Below the pieces are notes generated by a model. That model worked only from the letters and a program-made list of their open reading frames with translations. It was not told the origin of the DNA and did no database searches. Below, in pieces: positions 1 through 10,779 of a DNA stretch of 64,000 nucleotides (position 1 is the stretch's first letter; every line of letters starts with the position of its first letter). Location: assembly GCF_030272615.1 (NCBI RefSeq), contig NC_081407.1:373656632-373720631 (forward strand), given 5' to 3'. Made by a program: the position numbers and the translations under genes. Source of the DNA: Cryptomeria japonica. Lineage: Eukaryota > Streptophyta > Pinopsida > Cupressales > Cupressaceae.

Positions 1-505
1 TTACCGGTTTTGATGAAACTGTCTCTGCTTTACCGGTTAAGTCTTATCGGTTGCACTATAGGACTTAGATGACTTAAGACACATAGCTTCCATCAATTAC
101 AACATAAAAAATAGTCATCATATAAAATTCTAACCTTTTACATGTACCGGTTGCAATAAGCAAACAAACATTATTGGTTGATCAAATGATCAAATGCCAA
201 CACTCACATCCAGCAGTCTCGCATTCATGTTTTGAGCCCAATTTGCATAATCCCACATCATGGAGCAAAATTGAGCATCCTCAATATCATCAAGCACACA
301 TCAAACTGAAGGATAATCAAATCAAAGGGACAATATGGAGTTTGCATTTTAATTGCTTTGTCAATTATGATTCATTAATTGCCTTTCTATCATCCTTATC
401 TTGAGTTTTTGATTGACTTATGTATGCTTAGATTGTTAATCATCATTTCAATTTGGTTATATTTGTACCCACATTTCAACCACACAGTATGTATCTGCAT
501 AACTC
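1..505. other. AT-rich DNA, no gene seen
   Basis: I see no gene here. The first 170 bases hold several copies of a word like TTACCGGTT, which suggests the edge of a repeat lying outside the window. Short open frames in this stretch have no recognisable domain. Confidence 0.5.
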
Positions 506-509
506 ATTC

Positions 510-905
510 ATTTGCGATTTTGAATTGATGTTCCTTATGGCGTTCTTGGAATTTATAATCCAATGACTAGGCAACAATCCTTGAAGTAATAATGCATAAT
601 GCGCCTAAAATAAAGACATATTACACTAGTAGATTAGGAGTAGGAAGTATATTTATATGCACTTCATGAATTAGTGTTATAACCAAGGAAAACATCTTAA
701 GTGATCCATAGTAATTTTCATCATAGAGAGTCGTTTTGTTCATATCCACATCCTTCTACCATGTAGTTGTGTTCTTATTATCTTAGTAAAGGTTATAATT
801 GAGTATATTGGTCCATGGACTAGTGATAAATTTTGGCATAAAGCATACACCAAATACTACTAAAATAATTTATCCATTTGTCTATCTTCAGTTGTGTACA
901 ACAAT
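510..905 (+). repeat. Dispersed repeat, copy A
   Basis: This stretch is closely matched at 58105-59010 in the same orientation, about 57.6 kb away. Shared runs include the segments around 'ttgaattgatgtt', 'ccaatgactaggca' and 'gtgttataaccaaggaaaac'. Copy B carries an LTR insertion that copy A lacks, so copy A shows the empty site. It is probably part of an old LTR element, but no end repeats were found for the family itself. Confidence 0.8.
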
Positions 906-1099
906 CTTCATGCAAGCATGTTTTCGATACTGGTCCTTTTTATATCTTGTCATGACATGTTATTGCATCAATACTTGTGAGCATATTCAAAGAGCATATC
1001 GCATCATCGTCATTATCAACATCAGCTAGTTTGAGGCATAATATTGCAAATTCAACATTTTACTTTAGAGATTTCCTTTCAATTATTTCATTAAGCGTT

Positions 1100-2771
1100 T
1101 ATTCCAAACTCAAGTTTTGACCTAGGCAAACCCCTATCGACCGAACACCATTTTCCCCTCTTGTGTATGTAGGTGATAGATCTTCTGGAGACAACAAATA
1201 TAGATCCAAAAATAGCAGAATGAGACACACAATCTACAAAACCCTAGGTCAAGGTTACCTAGCATTAGTGACTGACACTTTTTTGATGAAATTTCAGGGA
1301 GATACTTAGATTGACATCTTGATTCTAAAATTGTTTCCATTATCAACATCTGAAACATTTGGGCCAAGGATTCCTAGCATCTTTGTCCTAAATTTTCAAA
1401 CCCAAATTTTAGCCACGGTTTCCTCTCTTCTTCCCATTTCTAGATTTATGCTTCATGTCCACATCTTTGTTTTGAAACTACCTATGCATGTTGATCAGTT
1501 CCAATTTTCCTTTATTAGCCCCTAATTCATATTATTAGTTTTTAATTTCAACTCAAACAAGAAGAGTAAAGAATCCCAATTCATGGGTAGCCCCCTTTTC
1601 AAGAGATTTTAGGCTAGGCCAATAAACTCTTATTGCCCTTAATGTAATATGGTTGAAAGTGAGTCTTGTTCCTAGTTCATATACATAGACTAGTGAATCT
1701 CCCATTCACACCATAAATATTTTGGTGAACCCAACACTTCTAACATTTTTCATATTTCTAATTGGGTGTTTTCAAATCTAACTTTTCACTATGGAATTTA
1801 CAAAATTTGATTGGTTTTCTATTGCACATGTGATTACATTGATTATTAGCTACATTTACCAAAAGCATATGTTGGATAATAGCCCTTTTCACTTCATGTT
1901 TCTTGCATTCATTCATACCACTTTAATGTATTGCATTATGAGGGTTTCAAATATTTTCCCTACATTTAAAGCATTTGTCAAAGATCTCATGCATGTTTCA
2001 TGTTGTTATATCATGATATTCTTAAAGAAGTTAACTAATGGCTGGATTTCAATAAAGCCTTAGTGGATGTTGCAAGTGGAACCTTCAATAATCATCCTAG
2101 AGATGATATTGAAATGAATCATACTTTTACCTCTCCTAGAGTATAGATTTTATTCATGAGGAAATAGTTAATGCTCCTATCAATGATCTCTCCAATGGAG
2201 ATGTAACATTAAAGAGTAATGATAAATCCTCTTCTCACAAAGGTACTTTAGTGCAAGAAGGATGAGGTAAGAATGTTAATTGTATTACTTATATTACAAA
2301 GGATTCTCCTTATTCTCCAAGAGCTAAGATATTTCTCATCAACATACTTTGAGACAAGACGATGGCATGTATTTTATTCTTGATATATCTCTTGACATGA
2401 CATTGAGTAAAGATGAATATTTAGATGATGAGTTTACTTCCTCCCAACCAAACAAAGTGGATATGAATGATGATAGAAATAATAATATTCCTACTTGAAC
2501 ATCCTTCCCTCTTCATATATTCATCCCATTGGCCCTCCAAGGTGTACTTACACAACAAATATTAATGAGGTCTATAATGAAAGCCCTTTCCCTTCGCAAT
2601 TAAAAACACTTTATGAAGTTGGCTATGACATTATCTCTAAACAAGGCTATAGTGGACAAGGTCTTGTAAAGATGGAACAAGGAATTAAGGTCCTATAAAA
2701 CCTCCTTCACAATGCACAAGAGAAGGTGTAGGCCTTCCTCCCCCTTTTCAATTATTCTACCACAACCTAAT
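1100..2771 (+). mobile_element. Decayed Gypsy-like element: leader and gag-like remnant
   Basis: A short hairpin (GTGAATCT / CCCATTCAC, 1693-1709) is followed by a primer-binding-like stretch TTTGGTGAACCCAAC (1721-1735). This resembles the primer-binding region of the Gypsy element at 16.1-23.8 kb. Broken open frames follow on the plus strand from 1791. Near 2620-2680 one frame has a G-patch-like motif (GYSGQGL...GQ/EQGI type), a module seen in some plant Gypsy polyproteins. The remnant ends at an LTR on the other strand (2772). It is a fossil with many breaks. The family call rests on the leader and is tentative. Confidence 0.45.
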
Positions 2772-3324
2772 TGTTAGAAATTAGGATATTAGGATATTAA
2801 TCATTTAAGCGAGATATAAAATAGACGAATTAAGAATCATACAGCCATAAATTAACACATTACACAATATATACATGGGAAAAACCCTTTCAGGTAAAAA
2901 ACCCCATAAAGCATCATTTTATTAAAACACAAACAAATGTAGTATATCATAAAATAGACTAAAACCTAGGGAAACTCATCCAATACTTCCACATGACCAA
3001 TAATACCTCTTGTGCATAGTGATACAACTCACCATAAAGCTCTGAATCAACACACCTCTCAAATGGGAGAGAACCTCCTTAAATATAGGAGGAAGGGTGA
3101 CTTCACTAGTCACCTCTTTTCAATAACTACCCTTCACAAATAATTAATAATTTAATAGTTCTAATAGTTATTAGATTATAATTATTTCAAATGGGATATA
3201 CTTATAAAGCATATAATATAGAAGGTTTTATAAGCTTATATTAGAATGCATTATAGATAAAAGTTATAAAGATATGACCCCTAGTAGTTCATTATGTTTT
3301 AACACTAGTCCTCCTACCCCAACA
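2772..3324 (-). mobile_element. LTR of a Copia-type element, minus orientation
   Basis: On the plus strand the segment begins TGTTAG and ends CCCCAACA, giving TG...CA ends. Read on the minus strand it has a TATA-like CTATATTTAAGG and then a U5-like stretch with paired GGGTTTTT and AAAGGGTTTTTCCC, a layout common in plant Copia LTRs. I found no matching 5-bp flanks, so it is either a decayed solo LTR or one end of an element whose other end is gone. Confidence 0.55.
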
Positions 3325-4256
3325 TGCAATAAAGACTATCTTTGTTGATGGTCATTTGAAAATAGCATAAAAAATCATTTGGAAACTTAATTATAAGAAA
3401 AATATTAAGTTCCCTTTTAAACACTTCCCAAAGAATCTCAAGCCATGTGATAGTAGTATATATTTTCTCTTTCATCAAAGTTATTCTTATTCTCTTTGTG
3501 ATTGCAAAGCTTTTAAAGAATTTGTTCAAAATCTACATGATAGGGCTCTTATTCATATTATGCGTTATCTCATTCTTTTTCTAAATCTAGAGGTAGTTCC
3601 TTAGCATTCCCTTTTCCTATTATGTTGCTCCTCACTATGTGACACTAGTAGCTTACCTTGTGGGGGCTCTTTGTCATTCATGGTGGTACAATTTCATATG
3701 CAATCATGCTTGGCTAGCAACATAATAGCCCTATTATTTTTGTCTCCACAATTGGGGGGCAAGAATAATTTTCAATTTTTTCTAAAGATTCACTTTTCTT
3801 TATTGAGTTGCATGTTTTATAAATATATCCTTAACAGTTTGGCCAACAACTTCCTGACCATTAACAGTTTGGCCAATAAGTGCCAAAGTTGGCTCAAGAT
3901 AGGAGCAAATAAGAATCCCAAGATCCTTCTCTTTCGTTGGATTCTCCTCTTCAACTAAATGTAAAACTACCATAGAAGTTATGAATTTTACCTTCTCCTT
4001 CTTCCTCCATCTCTGCTCTGATACCAATTGTTAGTTTAAATCGAGCAGAGAAATAACATAAACAATGAAAGGAAAAACAAAATTTAAAGATTGAGACACA
4101 AGACAAGACATGCACTCTCAAGCAGGGAAATCATCTATTAACTGATATCCAAAGTTACATCATACATGATTGCACTTACAATCACATTTAGCTATGAAAT
4201 GAATAATTTGAAGAAGTTGAATGGTCATGTGACCATTGGACTTAATATACCCAACA
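3325..4256 (-). mobile_element. Copia remnant: 5' LTR, primer-binding site, decayed internal DNA
   Basis: A 228-bp LTR-like segment lies at 4029-4256 (minus-strand ends TGTTGGG and CTAACA). Directly inside it, at 4015-4026, is the exact plant Copia primer-binding word TGGTATCAGAGC (minus strand), complementary to initiator tRNA-Met. Internal DNA runs leftward to about 3325. It holds a duplicated 'ggccaaactgttaa' stretch but no recognisable pol domain. The partner LTR was not found. It is broken and old. Confidence 0.6.
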
Positions 4257-5024
4257 TCCTCGGAGACAAAAATCAAAATCAACTAACTCTAACTTTTTAA
4301 AACCACTCCATAAAATTATGGAACACAATAGCAGATTGTCTATGTAGGTGATGGATGGAAGGACCATGAAGATTTTGGTGAATCAATTACGGATCCGTCC
4401 ACTCATAGCTTTGTATGAATTGAATTTAGAGCAAGATTGTGGCGATTGCGCCCAAACTTATATTGATGGTTCTTTCCACAAATTTTGTACATGTCTTTTT
4501 TATTAACAAGTTTATTACAGCCATTTCTTGTTAAATTCTTTTTGTAGAGAAACATATGTGGAATTGTTTCGTAAAGAAACATCAGTGAAATTCTTTGTAA
4601 AGAAACATCTGCGAGATGCCTTGTTGTAGCTGTATCAGAACAAAATACAAGTAAATTATGATATACTCAGCTTTCTTTGTGCAGAGCTCAAAATCAGTCC
4701 AACAATTTATAGAGGAAGATAATCTAAAGCAACTCTAATTCCTTTGACGGAATTTTTCTTTCGGTGGACTAATCTATACATTATTTTGAGCAGTAATGGC
4801 CGAAATTTTCTCTTTCCGGATTTATAGTGAACAGTTAACTCTCCTTCGACGCCATCTTCCATATCTAACAGCTTTGCCCTTAAGAAGAGATCGACACTGT
4901 AACATAATGATAAACAACAATCAGCTTCTACTGTAATCTTACTTAAAAAATCTGATAGGAAAATTAGAGAAACATTTGTTAAATAAATAAAACTAGTAAT
5001 TTAATTTGTTGGTTGGTTTGGGGG
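4257..5024. other. Gene-free stretch downstream of U2
   Basis: No gene seen. At about 4545-4620 a word like 'gtaaagaaacatctg' occurs three times with a spacing near 30 bp. The last part (about 4985-5024) follows the 3' end of the U2 gene and would contain its 3' processing box. A loose candidate is CAAATTAAATTACTAGT on the minus strand, which matches the plant 3'-box consensus only imperfectly. Confidence 0.4.
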
Positions 5025-5220
5025 TGTGGGGTGCGCCAGGCTTGTGCTGTAGTGCAATACAGAAGCGACGCGCGAAGACTCTGGCAGCAAGCTACCTTTT
5101 GAGACTTCCCCCTCAAGAAATTAATTTAATATCGTGTGGTTCATTGAACCACGTATCAGATATTAAACTGATAAGAACAGATACTACACTTGATCTTAGC
5201 CAAAAGGCCGAGAAAGGTAT
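5025..5220 (-). ncRNA. U2: U2 spliceosomal snRNA gene
   Basis: On the minus strand the gene starts at 5220 with ATACCTTTCTCGGCCTTTTG, the hallmark 5' end of U2. The branch-point pairing word GTAGTA follows at nucleotides 34-39. Stem-loop II contains the perfect hairpin GTGGTTC-AAT-GAACCAC. The 3' stem-loop CTGTATTGCACTACAG matches the U2B''-binding loop type, and the RNA ends near GGCGCACCCCACA. The length of about 196 nt is usual for plant U2. U2 forms the core of the U2 snRNP that pairs with the intron branch site. The Sm-site region reads AATTTCTTGA, so the U run is interrupted by a C. This could be tolerated or could mark a weak or inactive copy. An intact promoter upstream favours an active gene. 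The 3' end is approximate. Confidence 0.95.
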
Positions 5221-5244
5221 GGTGTGGATCGTCTCTTCCCTCGC

Positions 5245-5296
5245 TATTTATACTGACTTTTTCTCCGCCGGAGCCTTCCCCTGCTACATGTGGGAT
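5245..5296 (-). promoter_or_regulatory. U2 snRNA promoter: USE and TATA box
   Basis: On the minus strand ATCCCACATG (5287-5296) matches the plant snRNA upstream sequence element RTCCCACATCG, and TATAAATA (5245-5252) lies about 25-32 bp before the start at 5220. The centre-to-centre distance of USE and TATA is near 43 bp, with a gap of about 34 bp between them. This is the RNA polymerase II spacing for U1/U2/U4/U5; pol III snRNA promoters are about one helical turn shorter. Confidence 0.85.
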
Positions 5297-5397
5297 AATT
5301 ATATCTCGAAAGAGGACTCTTTATTTAGCCAGTAGGCTATATTGTTTGGGCTTTGCCCATCGAAATTCAGTAATTCTAATGTCTGAAATTTTTTCCG

Positions 5398-6110
5398 GGC
5401 GCCTGAAAATTTTGTGCAAGCAGTAACCTCACGCGAAAATCTCAAGCTCAACATAAGTAGCCCTAAAGCTCCGATAGTTTCAGATCCACTCTTCGTTTAC
5501 TGTGAATAGATTGAAGAAGCGGTTGTAGGGAGATTGTTTTAGGGTTTGCCTCATCTTAAAAAATTTCTGCGTCGTAGGGTTCATAATTCTTTCCTGCAAA
5601 TTTTTCCCTTTCTTTTTCATCGGCATCATTGAAAGAACCACACAATTTGTGCAGAATCATGAGGTAGCTCGCTTGCCATGGATTTTGTGAGTTTTATCTT
5701 TTGGAATCTGTACGTGACCGGATAAATATTTTTGTTGTGCTTTATTTCATTCTAAAACTCTTCTGTTGTTATTGTCAAGAGAAGGCATTGCCAGGAAAAA
5801 CAACTTTCAGGCAGTTGAAACATTCCTCGCCCCGTGCCTGAAAACAAACTTTAACTTGCAACCAATATTTTCGTTCAAAAGGCTGCAAATTTTTTTGTCT
5901 CGAGCTCAAGAATAGAGTAGCCCTAAAACCCCGATATTTTCAGATTGATTTTTCGTCTACTGCGAATTGATTGAAGCATCAGCTGTAGGGAGAGTTTTAA
6001 AAACTGTTCTGCTGTGGTAGGGTTTCGTAAAATTTTCCTGCCCATTATTTCTCATGGCATCGTTGACAGCACGTCACAATTTATGCAGAATCAGAAAGCC
6101 TTGGTTACCC
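5398..6110 (+). repeat. Divergent direct duplication next to U2
   Basis: Two related blocks lie head to tail, about 5398-5680 and 5832-6110. Shared runs include 'gtagccctaaa.ccccgat', 'attgaagcatcagctgtaggga' (with changes), 'gtagggtt' and 'aattt.tgcagaatca'. The repeated unit resembles a plant 5' UTR rich in TTTAGGGTTT-like words. It lies 180-900 bp from the U2 start on the opposite side, so it could be a duplicated leader of a divergent gene. No clear coding sequence follows within 600 bp. Confidence 0.6.
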
Positions 6111-7121
6111 TCTTCACCGCTGTCTGAAGAGTATGGAGAGGGCTTTTAATATTGCAGATAACCAAATACTACAGATTCTTGGTTCAGCCAAACTCATGAA
6201 TTTATTGAATTGGTTCTGTACATCCTGCTGAATACTATGGGATTTGTGTTTTATGTTGTCTTTTATGGTTGTCTTAGGCTTTCAATGTGTTTGCTTGTAT
6301 TGCTTGGATTTATAATAGATGATGGAGGAGACAAGCACCTATAAGTAATGAATTATTACAGTTCTGATTTCTCTTGATTGAACTGATTCACTGTTGCTTT
6401 GGATGAATCTAAATCATGCACTACTCATTTGAATTTGAATTTCCCGTTTGCTCTTATTAATATTCTATACATATTTTGGAATAACTATTTTAATGTTTTG
6501 CTAAGAATTTCTGTATCTGCCTCCATATTGAGTTTGACTTTTACCTGTCATGTTGGATCCAGACGCTTTTAGCAGTCCCTTATATTTTGAAAAAATTGCT
6601 CTCAAAACAAAAATTGTAAAAAATTGTAATGATTCTTTTTCTTCCACATGTCCATGATTTTCTGAATCTTAATATATTGTCCTGGTTGAAAACATTTGAA
6701 GCCATTTTTTTAGATTTTATTCCAAAATCTAGAATTGTTCCCTAGTGATTAAGAATGCTTCTGGATATCTCCATAGTTACATCCAGAAGAATTCACAATC
6801 ACTTATATAAACTCTGCAAATATTCTGTGTTTCACAAGCATTTTGGGGATGGAGATGGGATCAAATTGCAGGACATATTTCAGGGCTTGCAGTCCAGGGG
6901 CATTTTCGGGGGATGGCCGGAGCATATATAAAGTTTAGAAAAAAATCATATATATTATTCAAATTTATACAAGTTTAACTATATTAAATCAAAGATTCAA
7001 ATGCAATTGACATTTCAGTGAATATTTGAAATCTGTATGCAGCAAAGATATTTTGTATTTTACTCTTTTTAATACAAATATTTTGAATTATGTTATACTG
7101 CATAGCTTCTAGCTTCTACTC
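6111..7121 (+). other. AT-rich stretch, possible intron of a lost host gene
   Basis: No convincing gene seen. A short frame opens at about 6133 (MERAFNIADNQ...) but it stops after about 33 codons and has no known domain. The stretch lies between a UTR-like duplication and a possible exon at 7179 and could be intronic. That is inference only. Confidence 0.3.
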
Positions 7122-8127
7122 TTGAAACCTTATGTCCATGATGCTTCCTTGATTGAAGACTTGTTGCTCGCATTCCAGGTGGCATCAAATCATTTCAATC
7201 AACAACATCAAAAGACAACCGAAAATTCTAAACCTCGGGACAACACCAGCATTTCCTCAAGGTTCGTTGCCTCTTTGCTAGACCTAAAACTCGCCAAGCA
7301 GGCAGTTTGGACTCTCACCAAGAAGATTTTTCTGGAGGAGGTCACCCAAGAGCTCCAGGAAATTCTAAACAAGGCAATTCATGACTCTGGGGCTCCTCGG
7401 CTAGGGGATAGAATCCTCTTCAATGCTCATGGAGAACTAATTAATTATTATCCTTTCCTGCTTGACCTGAAAGGGAAAGACCTGGATAGGCATCGAGTTT
7501 TTGTGGGTGTTGGTCTTGGCTACCTCAAATGGCGGTTCCTGGGAGAGAATTCAGACGACCCGGGCAGGGAGGAGGACCTAATTCAGTTTGCAAGACTCAA
7601 CGGTATTCTACCTCCGAAACCAGAAGATGAAAACCCTCATTTGGAACAGGCTTGCAGGGGTCGTCGTGGGTCCGAAATTGGCCGTGGTAGAGGTCGCCCA
7701 CCGAGCAGAGGTTGTGGACACGCGAGGAAGGAGCATCTGCCATCTGAAGCCCACAAGGAAAGTGCAAGCTAGGTCCCCTCTAGCTACCTTAAGCTTTCTG
7801 TTATGTCTCTCGAGCGGGTTTTTGGATTTCATCAGTATAATCTCTGTTAATAAGGCAGTAAGCTTCTGCCATTTAGACTTTAAATTTTTGTTTTAAAAGG
7901 GTTTTCTCAGACTTACATACGGGATGCCTGGTAGCATTCCTTCTTTTCTACTAGAAGGAATTTTGATGCATCTTTTTTGGATTCTGCTAAAAAACTATTG
8001 CTCTGTAAATTCTATATAATCAATATAATTTGGCTTTGCCTTTACCAATCAAAAAAAAAAGACAACTGAAAAAAATAGTAGTCCCAATTCTATTATGAGA
8101 ATGAAATTTGTTCTAGAGCAATCATAA
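7122..8127 (+). pseudogene. Possible host exon split by a LINE-mobilised insertion
   Basis: A good splice acceptor (pyrimidine-rich run then CATTCCAG) ends at 7178 and is followed by an open frame encoding VASNHFNQQHQK. That frame is interrupted at 7226 by an 831-bp insertion with a 16-bp duplication. Read across the empty site, the same frame continues after 8072 with TTEKNSSPNSIMRMK and ends at a TAA at 8125-8127. An open frame through an insertion site of about 30 codons is suggestive but not strong evidence of coding. I do not recognise the protein. The frame also stays open into the insertion until 7772, so a fused product is possible. Confidence 0.35.
7226..8056 (+). mobile_element. LINE-mobilised insertion with poly(A) tail and one ORF
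   Basis: The segment is flanked by AAAAGACAACYGAAAA (7210-7225 and 8057-8072; one C/T difference) and ends in a poly(A) run. The site nicks as TTTT/GA on the bottom strand, the L1 endonuclease preference. The 3' end (...ttggctttgcctttaccaatc + A run) resembles plant L1 3' ends. An open frame to 7772 encodes about 180 residues. It has an amphipathic middle and an Arg/Gly-rich tail (RGRRGSEIGRGRGRPPSRG). I do not recognise it as reverse transcriptase or RNase H. It could be a 5'-truncated LINE, a non-autonomous LINE derivative, or a processed gene copy with a LINE-like tail. The near-identical duplications suggest a fairly recent event. Confidence 0.7.
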
Positions 8128-9245
8128 AGGATGCACGAAAACTATGACAAAATGCATGAAGTTTTTTGTTTTTTTAATATATTTTAAATACTTCCATTTA
8201 AAATATTTATCCTCTTGTAATTTTTGTAGTAAATATTGTGGCTCAAATATTAGGTTCATTTCTTGGAAAAGTTGAAGTGAAAATTTGGAGGAGGCAAAAT
8301 TTTATCTTGGAAAGAGATGAAGTATATTGTTTGGGGTTGGGTAAGAAAATCATTCACGTGAAATATTTAAGGTATTTTGGGGAATTTGGTTATCAAGATG
8401 AGAACAAAAGGTGAAGTTATAAAGGTCTTGTTGGCATTTTGTATATGTCCATGTACAGTGCAAAAGGAAGGATCAAGATGGAGTCAAGTGTCATTTTTTT
8501 TTATCAAATTTGAAAATTTCTTCTACAGGTTTTGTTATGGTTGGTCTCTGCAATGACAAGTCCTTAAACATTTAAGTTAGTCTTGGGTCTATTTTGACAA
8601 CCAACTCTATAATTATATGTAATAATCAATTCAATGTTTTTGAAAAAGTATTAATAGAATCTAATTGCAAGTTTAACTTTACATTTGTTATTGTGTACAT
8701 TTATATAGAAAATTAATGTAAGATAGGTTTGTCATTTCTAATGGCATTTGTCTCAATCTTTTCAGGTAGTTAGAATAGTTAGAAATAGCTTCAAGACATG
8801 CATCTGTAGACATTTGTACACATGAGGATGAGATGAATACCTTTCCTGATAATGACAGTGTTATGGAAATTAGTTTCCAACTTGATAATGATGTTTTTAA
8901 AGATGGGTGTATAGACATTTGGCTTGAGAGACATGGATATGGTTTTATGTATGATTTGATTCCTTGCTTTGTCAATTATGATGATAATCTTTATAATGAG
9001 ATCCCCATTGTATACAACTATTCTCATAAGGATGAGGTAGAGATTTCTAGAAGAGGGTGAGATTGGTGTTTTTAGCACCCCATTAGTTTTAAAATTAAGG
9101 GAAGAGGGTATTTTGTGAGATTGGTTATAGAAGTTTTATTACTGCAGATTGCTATGAAGGGCCTAAAATGGATCTAAGCAGATTGAAGAGCACAGTTCTC
9201 CTTTTGAGATTTCTTAAGTTGATCTCTATCTTGATGGTTTGAGTA
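8073..9245 (+). other. AT-rich DNA with one gag-like frame
   Basis: Mostly AT-rich with no recognisable gene. A 75-codon open frame at 8833-9060 is rich in Asp, Asn and Tyr and ends before a purine-rich stretch (about 9095-9110, AATTAAGGGAAGAGGG) that could be an old polypurine tract. This would fit the 3' end of a decayed LTR element whose LTR starts near 9246. That reading is tentative. Confidence 0.3.
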
Positions 9246-10340
9246 ATTAGTTTATTTAACATCGTAAATTGCACCCCATGCAATTCCACGTCATATACAC
9301 ATTTTCACTACAAGACGATTGGGAACATTTGTCACTTGTTTGTCCACATGGATCACTTTGTCAGCCTGGAACTTGGCTTCTAGCGACCATGTTGACCGAT
9401 TGAACATGGGACTCTAGCATCCCGCAAATCGGTCAGCTTGCAGGTGGCCCTTTGAGTGTTACACCTACGCCTGGAAGAGTTTGTAATGCCTCTATCATCG
9501 GCCACTGACATCAAGATTTGTTTGGGAGGCTATATCTCTCACATTTTTGGTCTTTCTTGGGATTTCTTGATCATTTGAAGATATTTTGGGCTCTTGGCAT
9601 CCATTATCTCTTATCCTGCATAGGTTTTCTAGCATCTTGAAGACCACCATTGTTTTAGCCTCTTGAAGAACTCACGGTGTTGTCTTCACGAATGTTGGAG
9701 GGGAGTTCACTCTACTTCTTATTCTACTTACATATTTACAATCTCACATTTGCAACTTATTTATCATCTTATCTATTCATTTTTATCTTTATTATTTCAT
9801 TTTCTAATCATGGTTATATGGGTTGTCCATGGCGGTGGAAACACCAAAACGAGGGTCTGACTAAGGCAGACCTCTAAACACAACCCCGAACATTTTCCTT
9901 CTTGCTTGTCTACAGATTTATAGTCATGGGAAGGTAATCATCTTGTTGGAGGCTTCAATCATGGACCAGTTACAGTAAGCTCTCCCTATCCCTTTCTTAT
10001 TTTTTTTAGTGTCCTGTACCTCATACTCTTAGCTTACTTTGTCATTTACATCGTTTACTTAATAATATAGTCACATCTATCATTTTCGTACGATCTTTGT
10101 AGTTCATTTGTACAGGACGACAATGTGTCGCACTGGTGTCCCAGTTTCGCGCGCTCGTCCTTGGGACAAAGCCTTAGCAGGGTTATCTGAGAACTTTGTT
10201 TGTTGGTAGTTTATCTCATTTTGTGCTTAGCATCCCTTGCCTCACCTTTAGCGCCAGTTTAAGTGAGGTAGAGCGAAGGTAGGTTTGTCCCTTGAGGTTC
10301 ATTACCTTGAGGGTGACAAATCCCATCCTCTACAATTTAA
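9246..10340 (+). mobile_element. LTR and leader remnant of a Gypsy-like element
   Basis: There is no coding sequence here. At 9834-9880 the sequence GGTGGAAACACCAAAACG is followed by a hairpin GGTCTG-ACTAAGG-CAGACC. A sister arrangement (GTGGGAACACCAAC, then GGGGTTTG-AATTAGG-CAAGCCCC) occurs near 59890-59930. The rest is leader-like DNA. I could not fix LTR ends, so the family call rests on the shared hairpin and on the gag-like frames that follow. Confidence 0.4.
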
Positions 10341-10366
10341 TCATGCTTTTGATTTAGAAATACCTT

Positions 10367-10779
10367 ATGTCTAGGAATTTACTAAATAAGCAAGTGATAG
10401 TGGAGCCTCCTAATCTCATGAAGGTCATGTTTCACATTAATGATGTGATAGTGGAGCCTCCCAATCTCATGAAGGTCATGTTTCACATTAATGATGACCT
10501 TCTTGTACTTGGACTCGAGTATATTATACAAGACATTGAAGCATGTTAAAAAAAGAAAGAGTTTGAAATGTGTAAATAAAAATGATTATCATCATGGTTC
10601 TTTTAAATTGAAAAGGTTCTTGAACACGATGCATGAGGACTATTTCTGTTGTACGGAGCAAGACTTAGATTACATCTATCTTCTTGTGCCTTGTGAATGT
10701 GAAACATTTCTTGATGACTTTAATTTCGATTCAAAGAATATGGTGAATTGCCATGTTGTCATTATGAACATAATTTAGT
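10367..10779 (+). mobile_element. Gag-like frames of a decayed LTR element, with a 51-bp duplication
   Basis: Two short overlapping open frames follow the leader. The first holds an exact in-frame tandem duplication of 51 bp (units from 10394 and 10445), giving two copies of a 17-residue block that begins VIVEPPNLMK. The copies differ at one base. No domain is recognised. The region is broken. Confidence 0.4.

Noticed and set aside
2772-3324. Solo LTR with target duplication
   Set aside because: Ends look right (TG...CA), but flanking 5-mers CTAAT and TGCAA do not match, so it is recorded only as an LTR.
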